Position numbers and translations under genes: made by a program. Shown one piece after another: positions 42,093 to 49,447 of a stretch of 64,000 nt of DNA. The stretch is from Heterotrichella gracilis (lineage: Eukaryota; Sar; Xanthophyceae; Tribonematales; Xanthonemataceae): assembly GCA_032358255.1 (NCBI GenBank), contig JAULBX010000002.1:682001-746000 (forward strand), written 5' to 3'. The notes under the pieces are model-generated. The model saw nothing but the letters and a program-made list of their open reading frames with translations. It ran no database searches and was not told the origin of the DNA. Within the stretch, counting starts at the first letter, position 1. Each line of letters opens with the position of its first letter.

Positions 42093-44549
42093 TTATTTGA
42101 TACGTTTAACTTCGCTCTCTACACTAGTTGAATTATACTTTGGCTTTTTGTTGGTGTTTTTACCGAAGCGATAAACAAATGTTATTGAAGCAACTCTCGT
42201 GTCACGTATACTGTACCAGCCCGCGTCCGTTAATTGAAGATTATTGATAGTGCCTCTGATACGGTTCGTAAATAATATGTCACTCAAACTGCATTTTAAG
42301 ACGCCTTTATCTTTTAAGATCCTTTTTTGAATACCAAAAGTTGCGTGGCCAAAATCACCAATAACAAATTGGGTTTCGGTAAGATCTGTAATATACTCAC
42401 CGCTTAACTCTAATGCCCATCCTCTTTTTAACGAAGCGGTATTATTAAGATTGATATAAAAATATGTGCCGCTGGAATTTAATTGTTCGGTATACAGCTT
42501 GCTTTTATACTCTGCATAGGAGACTTCGCTCACATAATTTGTGGTTAACCATTTATTCAAAGGTAAAGATCCCTGAAACGTTATGTTATACTGCACGGTG
42601 CTACCAATATTTCCAGGTCGGCTATAATAAATGCCATTATTTATCTCAATAGTTTCGCGGGTTTGATCCGCAACATTGTTATACGTTAAAGTAACTGCAA
42701 ACAAACTTTTATAACCATAAGTTAAATTTACATTGTGCGCTATTGAAGGTGATAAATAAGGATTGCCTGCATAATAAGTGTATTTGTCGAGTGGGCTTAC
42801 AAATGGATTAAGGTCTTTGTAAAAAGGCCTGTCAATGCGCTTACCATAATCTAAACTCAAAATATTATTTCCTGACGTGTCCAGCTTATAAGAAAAATAA
42901 ATTGTCGGGAACAGGTTTTTATACTCGCGGTTAAATGATGAACTTTCACGTAAAGGATTACCTAATTGTTTAGCAAATAAATTTGTTGCTTCAAAACGTA
43001 AACCCGCCTGAATATCTAATCGTGAGAACGATTTTGTGAAATTAATGTAAGCGGCATTTATTAATTCGTTATATAAAAATGTATTGGTTAAACTATAATT
43101 TGGAGATGTTATTTCGTTTTGTGTAAGGCTATACTGCGCATCATTATTAGTTTCTGTATAAGCTGATTTTATTCCAAGATCAAAACTTGCGTTATTTTTT
43201 AATGGATTTGTATAGTCTGCCTTAAATGCGTAAATATTAATATTGGATGATAAATTACCGCTTTGCAAATCGCTGTATATATAGGTGCCGTCGGGAATAA
43301 TAACATCATTTTTAAAATTTTGCTTAAGATCTACATTATAGCGTATATGATCGGCGTTAAATGTTATTTCTTTACCGGTTGAGTCGATCTGATGCCGTAG
43401 ATTTAAATTAAAAGTTCCGTTCTTTAATTCATTTTTATCTTTATTATCTGCAATTACATTATTATTTAAACTATTATCAGAATTTAAAAAAAAGGCATAG
43501 TTATATTTACTGGTCTGCGTTGGACTATACATTCCTTTAGCCGATAATCCTAAAGTGGTTTTATTGCTTATATAATAATCCAAAGCGCATCTTGCGTTGT
43601 AAGTCTGCGTTCCCATCTTTAAATAGGTGTTTTGTGTAAAGATCGATTTTGTTGTGAGGTCCTCATTTTTATACAATCGGTTAATTGTAAGGTCCTGGAA
43701 ATGATTCAACACAGATCCGCCAATATTGGAGTAGATGGCGATCTTTTTATTACTATAGTTTAAATTTACATTATTGTTAGTTCTGGCGTAACGGCCTTGC
43801 GCGTAATTTAAACTAACATTTCCATTAAGACCCTGCAGCCGGGTCTTTTTTGTTCTGAAATTAATTATCCCTGCATTACCTGCAGCTTCGTATTTTGCAG
43901 GTGGATTAGTTATCAATTCAATCTGTTTGATCGTGCTCGACGGCAATGAACGTAAAAAATTCTCTAATTCTGTTCCTGATAAATAAGTTGGCTTGTCATC
44001 CACATAAACAATAACACCCGCTTTTCCTTTCATTTTAATTTCGCCGTTTTGACCTACCATTAAGCCAGGCGCTTTTGATAACAGATCGAAGGCGTTTGTT
44101 CCTGCCGAAGATATCTGCGCATCGGGATTTATTACTGTTCGATCGATCTTTCTTTCAATAAAATTTTGTTTGGCAACAACGGCTACCTCTTTTAAATTTT
44201 GAGAAACATTTTTTAGAATAATTATTTTTTCATTTTCGCTGGCTATTATTTTTTGGAGAAGCGTATTTGAAAAGCCGCTGGCACTTACAAGTAAATTAAA
44301 AGTATCTAATTTGTTTATTTGAAAATCAAACGAGCCATTACTTTCGCTAAATGTGGTTTTAACAAGACTGTTGTCTTTAGCATTAAGTAAACTGATAATC
44401 GCTCCTTCAATTGGTTTTTTTAATGAATCGGTTACAACGCCGGTTATTCTTTGTTCGGCTTGCGCAGCAATTTTTTTAGTGCAAAAAAGGGCTAAACAAA
44501 TTACTATGTAAATATGCCTTCTCAATTTGCTATTTTGATTTTTAACCAT
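42093..44549 (-). CDS. TonB-type outer-membrane beta-barrel protein with CarboxypepD_reg-like domain
   Basis: 818 residues. Signal sequence (RRHIYIVICLALFC), CarboxypepD-regulatory-like domain (~28-115, ITGVVTDSLKKPIEGAIISL), plug-like domain (~120-230, GEIKMKGKAGVIVYVDDKPT, IKQIELITNPPAKYEA) and an OMP_b-brl_3 barrel to the end with many YxYxN strands. This family is often called TonB-dependent-receptor-like; no FeoB- or siderophore-specific motif is apparent. The C-terminus is an unusual Lys-rich tail past the last strand. The gene is divergent from an AraC regulator, so it may be its target. Confidence 0.88.
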   Translation of the reverse strand: MVKNQNSKLRRHIYIVICLALFCTKKIAAQAEQRITGVVTDSLKKPIEGAIISLLNAKDNSLVKTTFSESNGSFDFQINKLDTFNLLVSASGFSNTLLQKIIASENEKIIILKNVSQNLKEVAVVAKQNFIERKIDRTVINPDAQISSAGTNAFDLLSKAPGLMVGQNGEIKMKGKAGVIVYVDDKPTYLSGTELENFLRSLPSSTIKQIELITNPPAKYEAAGNAGIINFRTKKTRLQGLNGNVSLNYAQGRYARTNNNVNLNYSNKKIAIYSNIGGSVLNHFQDLTINRLYKNEDLTTKSIFTQNTYLKMGTQTYNARCALDYYISNKTTLGLSAKGMYSPTQTSKYNYAFFLNSDNSLNNNVIADNKDKNELKNGTFNLNLRHQIDSTGKEITFNADHIRYNVDLKQNFKNDVIIPDGTYIYSDLQSGNLSSNINIYAFKADYTNPLKNNASFDLGIKSAYTETNNDAQYSLTQNEITSPNYSLTNTFLYNELINAAYINFTKSFSRLDIQAGLRFEATNLFAKQLGNPLRESSSFNREYKNLFPTIYFSYKLDTSGNNILSLDYGKRIDRPFYKDLNPFVSPLDKYTYYAGNPYLSPSIAHNVNLTYGYKSLFAVTLTYNNVADQTRETIEINNGIYYSRPGNIGSTVQYNITFQGSLPLNKWLTTNYVSEVSYAEYKSKLYTEQLNSSGTYFYINLNNTASLKRGWALELSGEYITDLTETQFVIGDFGHATFGIQKRILKDKGVLKCSLSDILFTNRIRGTINNLQLTDAGWYSIRDTRVASITFVYRFGKNTNKKPKYNSTSVESEVKRIK

Positions 44550-44636
44550 TGTCTATTTGACGATTCGCTTGTGATGCGGTTACACCGCTACACTTTTTAA
44601 ATTTTTTATGCTCAAGGGTGTTCTTAGCCATTAAAA

Positions 44637-44644
44637 CAAAAGTA
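44637..44644 (-). promoter_or_regulatory. Probable -7 box for the 42093-44549 gene
   Basis: On the minus strand TACTTTTG matches TAnnTTTG, about 90 bases upstream of the ATG at 44549. No well-spaced TTG is present, so this is tentative. A GCGGT-TAC-ACCGC inverted repeat (44576-44588) lies in the predicted leader. Confidence 0.35.
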
Positions 44645-44822
44645 AAACCTCTTTAGGTAGGCCACATATCAATTCCTGCTATTTGCCTCACATAATACTA
44701 CAGCCTGTTTCGTTCGTTTACCGCTTAAAAGATCAACTTAAAATACTACCGAAGAACACGCCTAAACGCCTTTTACATAAAAACCAAAATATCCTTTACT
44801 CAATTGGGTTATCTTTAAATAA

Positions 44823-45716
44823 ATGCTCATTACCCATGAAAATAACCCTGTTCTGCCAAGAAACGCAAACTTAACAAATGTTTCGTTTTTAAAGGAATTT
44901 TATAATTCAGATCCTTTTAGAAGTTTTTCAATCAAATATGTTGCCGAAGGCAAAGAAACATATATTGTTAATGGCAAAAGATATGAAGTAAACGACAGAC
45001 ACTACCTACTTGCAAATAACCATAGTGAAGGTTCAGTTTTAGTAGACAGCAAAACACTTGTAAAAGGAATTTGCATGGATGTTTCGCCGTCTATTATTAG
45101 TGATGTTACAGCGGGGCTTATAGATCCGGGGCAATTAAATAATGAAATTAAAATAGATACTTTTTTAAATTCATCCAGTTTTTTTGAAAATTTGTATCCA
45201 TCCAGCGCAACCCATTTAGGTAAATTTATTGAAAAATACGAAGAGCAAATAATATTATCTCACAAGGAGAACACCCAACTCTCAAACGAATTTTATTTTC
45301 AACTGGCCGAAAGAATAATTAAAGATCACATTCCTATTTTAAAACAGCTGCAAAACATTAAAGCGGTTAAAGCAGAAACCAGAAAAATGATCCTTTACAA
45401 GCTAATGTGTGGCAAGGAAATTATGGATGGCTCATTTTTAAAAACAAACTATGTGGCCGAAATAGCAAAAGAAATAGGTTTATCGGAATACCATTTTTTT
45501 AGACTTTTTAAAAGTGTTTTTGGTGTGAGCCCAAACAAATACATTATTAATAAAAGAATGAATTACGCCATGGAGATGCTCAAAAAAGGAAATGTAGCAG
45601 TATTAGATGTTGCTCTTTTATGTTCCTTTCCGGATGGATTTAGCTTTAGCAAATCCTTCAAAAAACATTTTGGGGAAAGTCCATCGCAAATAATAAAAAA
45701 AAATAAACATCTTTAA
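44823..45716 (+). CDS. AraC-family transcriptional regulator
   Basis: 297 residues. The N-terminal ~170 residues are an AraC ligand-binding-like region with weak similarity to cupins (YIVNGKRYEVNDRHYLLANN). The C-terminal ~110 residues hold the double helix-turn-helix (YVAEIAKEIGLSEYHFFRLF, then VALLCSFPDGFSFSKSFKKH, ending GESPSQIIKKNK). Divergent from the outer-membrane receptor gene (274-base spacer), which it may control; other targets cannot be seen. Confidence 0.88.
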   Translation: MLITHENNPVLPRNANLTNVSFLKEFYNSDPFRSFSIKYVAEGKETYIVNGKRYEVNDRHYLLANNHSEGSVLVDSKTLVKGICMDVSPSIISDVTAGLIDPGQLNNEIKIDTFLNSSSFFENLYPSSATHLGKFIEKYEEQIILSHKENTQLSNEFYFQLAERIIKDHIPILKQLQNIKAVKAETRKMILYKLMCGKEIMDGSFLKTNYVAEIAKEIGLSEYHFFRLFKSVFGVSPNKYIINKRMNYAMEMLKKGNVAVLDVALLCSFPDGFSFSKSFKKHFGESPSQIIKKNKHL

Positions 45717-45727
45717 TCCCCGTTTAA

Positions 45728-45832
45728 TATCATTGAATTTACGGCAAAGCAAATAGGAAGTAGAAAAAGCGTTAGTTAGGTTGAGAAAAAACAGCTAAGC
45801 AGTTGTTGTTGAATTCGAAGAATTAAAAAAAT
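45728..45832 (+). pseudogene. Decayed copy of the hemA 3' end
   Basis: This intergenic stretch aligns with the last ~120 bases of hemA. The core acagctaagcagttgttg (from 45791) and the following gaattcgaagaattaaaaa differ at three of 39 positions from the hemA bases at 39892-39930. Just before it, ttgagaaaaa matches hemA but about 21 bases are deleted, and gaaaaagcg.. and caaagcaaatagg match further back. It has no start and cannot encode a protein. It is followed by a terminator at the same distance as in hemA and then by a metalloprotease in the same orientation. Confidence 0.7.
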
Positions 45833-45842
45833 TATTTAATGG

Positions 45843-45877
45843 AAAAAGCCCCTTTGCGGAATGCAGAGGGGCTTTTT
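45843..45877. terminator. Bidirectional terminator before the second metalloprotease
   Basis: 15-bp stem with one G:U-type mismatch (aaaaagcccctttgc / gcagaggggcttttt) and a 5-base loop. It is placed 58 bases before the 45901 stop, against 56 bases for the hemA terminator and the 39998 stop. Confidence 0.88.
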
Positions 45878-45900
45878 ATTTTAGCGGATAAGAAAATTGT

Positions 45901-48087
45901 CTATTGCTTGATTATTTTTTTTGTAATTGTCTTGTCAGCAAAGTTTAATTTTACCAAATATAATCCTGAAGGTTGATCCTGAATATCTATTTCTGTTGAA
46001 TTAGATGGCGACATAATGTTTTGCACGATAATACCAAGGGCATTTTGAATTTCAACCGACCTCAAATTTCCTTGCCCTTCATCATTCGAAATTGTAAAAT
46101 TACCATTGTTTGGATTTGGATTAATTTGAATTTTATTAGCCTTTTGCTCTTTTGCTTGTTTATCTGCAGTTTTGAAATAATTGTTTACATACTCTAAAGT
46201 ATATTTTTCATCATTACTTGCCAAAGCCTTTTTTGAAACAGGAGGATTAGGATTAATTATACGTTGATCAAGACTGCTGCAGGTTACCACTTCGCATTTA
46301 AAACGGGCTTCAATAAGTCCATTTGTCTTTGCTTCATCTTTAAGTGAAATTTGCGAGCTAGCAATATATTCACCATTTGCAGGTATTAGGGCATTCGCAG
46401 CAAATATAATCTCATTGACCGCTTTCTGTTTTGTAAATGCTAATCCATTCGAAAACGTCTTATTTTGAGGAATAAATGTTAAGTATTTTTGTCCTGAAAC
46501 CCAAGTACCAGTTACATCAAAAGTAGCCAGCTTTATTATATATTTATTTATAGGGTTCTGTGAATTCAAAGAACCAAAATCAGTTCCAATCATGCCGGCA
46601 ACATCTAAATTAGAAAGCATTTGTTCATTGCCACCATATTTTTTCCAATATTTTATTTCATCCGAACAATTGAAATCATCATCGCAGCCCCTCCAAATGG
46701 ATAAGAATAAAATCCGTTGATATTCATAGCATGTGCAGGCTCCAACAACTTCACAATTTAATTGACATTTTGTATTTCCAATCGATGTAGCACAATTTCC
46801 GTCGAAAGAAGAAAAGTCTAAACATTTAATATTATGCTTATGTGCTGGAAAAGCCAAGCACTTCTCAGGAGTATAAACATTGAAAACAGGAAAGGCACCT
46901 TCGCATAATTCCACGTAATCATCCTCTTCGCCGTTCATACGAAGCCAAGTATTCGGGTAAAAAGAATTTGCACATGAAAGATATGGGGTTGAATTTGGCC
47001 CACCTGGAGGTTGCGAACATTCGATAGCCAGATTATTAATATTGGTTTGGCTCTCATTAAATATATAACTTCTATATGTCGATAACATATAGCGCATTTT
47101 ATCTTTTTGCTCCTGGAAAAAAAATGTCATATATGGATGAGTATTATATTCCATGTAGTTTTGAGCATCAATAACAGTGTTTGAATTGCACTCGTAACGT
47201 TTAGTGTGGTCAGTGGCCCATAACGCATCCCCATAAGCAGGACCAAGCACAGGAGCTGTTGCGCAAATTTTATCGCCTTCAATTGCGCATGCAGCGTTGG
47301 TGCAAGTTGTATATTTTAATGGGTCGGAAATACTTTCTGCCCCTTGAAATGTATGAAATAAACCTAACCAATGTCCCGTCTCATGAACTAAAGTTTTCCC
47401 TAAATTATATTCAGGAATATTTGCTTCGCCAATTGCGCCAACGTACTTATAATGTATAATTATTCCATCAACGCCAAAAGGGTTATTAAACGCGAGTATG
47501 TTTGACTGCGCGGGTAAATCTACCCATGCCGACTGCTGTTGCCGTTTAATATTTCCCACCCAAATATTTAAGTATTTTGTATGGTCCCAATATGCGGTAT
47601 TAGTTAGTTGAGGCCTGTCGCCGCCGTTTACAGAATTCGCTATATTAAATTGAGAGTATGAGGTTAAATGTCTCGTAATTCCATTGGTAGATTGATTTAA
47701 AGGATCCCTTCGTGCCATGCAAAATTGGATCTTAGTGTCAACCCCGGAAGAATTAACAGGAGTTCCGTTGTTTGAATAGCAAGCGTTTAATATTGCGAGC
47801 TGATTTAATATTTGCGCGTCCGAAATATTTTGTTGGGGTGCTGCGCCGTCATAAACTATGTGAAATACTACTGGTATATAAATTATATTATCTAATGTAC
47901 CTCTGGCTGACCCGTTGAATGACGCTAACCCATTACTTATGTTATTTAATTCGGTCTCTGCATTAGGGTTTGCAGCGATTAAATTCTGATAGTACATATC
48001 AAAACCACAACTAACATTTTGTGCCTGAGACCTTAAAATAAATACTAAATTTATTATTATCGTTATTATTAAATATCTGCTTTTCAT
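45901..48087 (-). CDS. M43-type zinc metalloprotease with type A T9SS sorting domain (paralogue)
   Basis: 728 residues. Signal MKSRYLIITIIINLVFILRS. Catalytic domain about 70-340 with HETGHWLGLFH at His235-Glu236-His239-His245, here keeping the usual Gly242, and Met-turn near NYMEYNTHPYMTFFF. Many cysteines (a CxC-rich stretch about 390-460, e.g. CEVVGACTCYEY) suggest disulfides in a middle domain unlike that of the 39998 paralogue. Sorting domain at the end (IQINPNPNNGNFTIS ... GLYLVKLNF ... KKIIKQ). N-terminal halves of the two proteases are clearly homologous (QxxNISDAQILNQLAILN and QVQSQIAILNRDY). Confidence 0.9.
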   Translation of the reverse strand: MKSRYLIITIIINLVFILRSQAQNVSCGFDMYYQNLIAANPNAETELNNISNGLASFNGSARGTLDNIIYIPVVFHIVYDGAAPQQNISDAQILNQLAILNACYSNNGTPVNSSGVDTKIQFCMARRDPLNQSTNGITRHLTSYSQFNIANSVNGGDRPQLTNTAYWDHTKYLNIWVGNIKRQQQSAWVDLPAQSNILAFNNPFGVDGIIIHYKYVGAIGEANIPEYNLGKTLVHETGHWLGLFHTFQGAESISDPLKYTTCTNAACAIEGDKICATAPVLGPAYGDALWATDHTKRYECNSNTVIDAQNYMEYNTHPYMTFFFQEQKDKMRYMLSTYRSYIFNESQTNINNLAIECSQPPGGPNSTPYLSCANSFYPNTWLRMNGEEDDYVELCEGAFPVFNVYTPEKCLAFPAHKHNIKCLDFSSFDGNCATSIGNTKCQLNCEVVGACTCYEYQRILFLSIWRGCDDDFNCSDEIKYWKKYGGNEQMLSNLDVAGMIGTDFGSLNSQNPINKYIIKLATFDVTGTWVSGQKYLTFIPQNKTFSNGLAFTKQKAVNEIIFAANALIPANGEYIASSQISLKDEAKTNGLIEARFKCEVVTCSSLDQRIINPNPPVSKKALASNDEKYTLEYVNNYFKTADKQAKEQKANKIQINPNPNNGNFTISNDEGQGNLRSVEIQNALGIIVQNIMSPSNSTEIDIQDQPSGLYLVKLNFADKTITKKIIKQ

Positions 48088-48140
48088 GATAGATTATATT
48101 ATTATTAATGATTTTACTATTTAAACCTATATGTCCAGAA

Positions 48141-49199
48141 TTATTTTTTAAGCAATTTTTTTAATTCTTCTATTTCTGTTTTTAGTTGTTCAGTTTTTTT
48201 GTTTTGTTCAATTAAATATAATGTTAGCTCTTCGATCTTTTCCATTTGAATTTTACTGATCTCTCCTAAGCTTACTCCATTAGTTTCAATTTCGTTTGCA
48301 CTTGGTACATTTGGCAAATGCTTATTTAATTTAATGTAATTTTCTACATATTCTAAATCACTTAATTTATAGTTTTTAGCAAATACATAATCCGCCCATA
48401 ATAATTGAGTAACAACTATCTCTTTAGCCACAACTTTACCATTTACTGTAAGCATTGTAGTGCCGCCATAATGTGGGCTTTGCGCATTTAGGGGATTACC
48501 AATACTAACATTACCATTAACTGACAATTTTGCTGATGGAGAATTGGTACCAATTCCTATATTTCCTGCAGCAATAAGCGGATTTGTGCTACCACCGCTT
48601 ATGAAAAAACGATCTGCAAAAACAGAATAATCGTAGATGCTAAAATGTCCACTACCTTGCGCGTTACCATTTCCAGTAGAAAAAATTGCCCAATGTTTTC
48701 CGCCACTCGAGCTGTTAGAGAGATGTAAAGCGGCCGCTTGTCCGATTGTTTGAGTAATATTAATACCGTCATTGGCTACGCCGCTTTGAACATCAAGTTT
48801 ATATATTGGTGCGGTTGTTCCAATACCTATATTACCAGCCGCGTATAAAGGATTATAACCACCACTAATAAAAAAACGATGAGTTCCGCTTGTTGCATCA
48901 TATATCACAAAATTTCCTCGTCCATGTATATTTGCTATTCCCAGTGAATTAAGCGACCATGACCTCCCACCTGTTGAAAGATTTTGTAATGTAAGCGCTG
49001 CGCTGGCAGTATATGTAACATTACCTTTTTGAACAATTTTTATTCCCGCATCATTTTGTCCGGTTAGTATTTCTAATGGCTGACTAGCAACGGCAACACC
49101 AATACCTACGTTTCCAGTTGTTGGCCAAGGGTTAGAGTTTTGCGCATTTGTAATTGTTGCTAAAGCTAAAAAGCTTCCTAAAATTATTTGTTTTTTCAT
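48141..49199 (-). CDS. Secreted tail-fibre-like repeat protein with coiled-coil end
   Basis: 352 residues. Signal MKKQIILGSFLALATITNAQ. Two ~90-residue repeats, each ending AAGNIGIGT-TAP/NSP and containing FVIYDATSGTHRFFISGG or FSIYDYSVFADRFFISGG, then a GNVSIG segment. From about 255 the conserved Bacteroidota block VTQLLWADYVFAKNYKLSDL and HLPNVPSANEIETNGVS, ending in a coiled coil (~310-352, KIEELTLYLIEQNKKTEQLK) that probably trimerises. No T9SS sorting domain, so the surface route is unclear. The beta-helix-like repeats resemble phage tail-fibre ends, but there is no phage context. Confidence 0.8.
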   Translation of the reverse strand: MKKQIILGSFLALATITNAQNSNPWPTTGNVGIGVAVASQPLEILTGQNDAGIKIVQKGNVTYTASAALTLQNLSTGGRSWSLNSLGIANIHGRGNFVIYDATSGTHRFFISGGYNPLYAAGNIGIGTTAPIYKLDVQSGVANDGINITQTIGQAAALHLSNSSSGGKHWAIFSTGNGNAQGSGHFSIYDYSVFADRFFISGGSTNPLIAAGNIGIGTNSPSAKLSVNGNVSIGNPLNAQSPHYGGTTMLTVNGKVVAKEIVVTQLLWADYVFAKNYKLSDLEYVENYIKLNKHLPNVPSANEIETNGVSLGEISKIQMEKIEELTLYLIEQNKKTEQLKTEIEELKKLLKK

Positions 49200-49395
49200 A
49201 ATGTGATTTTTGATTTACAACACAAAACTAAATTATTAACTCTTGGATTGTTTTTACCCGAATGTAATTAACCCCAATTTTTATACAAGTGGTTTAATTT
49301 TTGAGTGCTTCAATTTTTTAAAATTCCTAAATGCATTTAATTACGGCAAACAGACAACCGTTATTTTATGAACTCATTGCATATACTACAAAAAG

Positions 49396-49423
49396 AAAAG
49401 CCGCTGAAAATTCAGCGGCTTTT
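49396..49423. terminator. Intrinsic terminator
   Basis: 12-bp stem (aaaagccgctga / tcagcggctttt) with a 4-base loop. It lies downstream of the 49448-51952 gene, with T tracts on both strands. Confidence 0.88.
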
Positions 49424-49447
49424 TCTACCTATTAACTAAACAAAAAA

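Noticed and set aside
44683-44874. 63-residue frame before the AraC gene
   Set aside because: It overlaps the AraC start in another frame and shows no domain, signal peptide or promoter box of its own.
42093-45716. Receptor plus AraC as a polysaccharide-utilisation locus
   Set aside because: No SusD-like gene, glycosidase or hybrid two-component system is adjacent, so sugar uptake is not supported.
48141-49199. Tail-fibre-like protein as a sign of a prophage
   Set aside because: No capsid, integrase, terminase or lysis gene is nearby; such proteins with signal peptides are common host genes in Bacteroidota.
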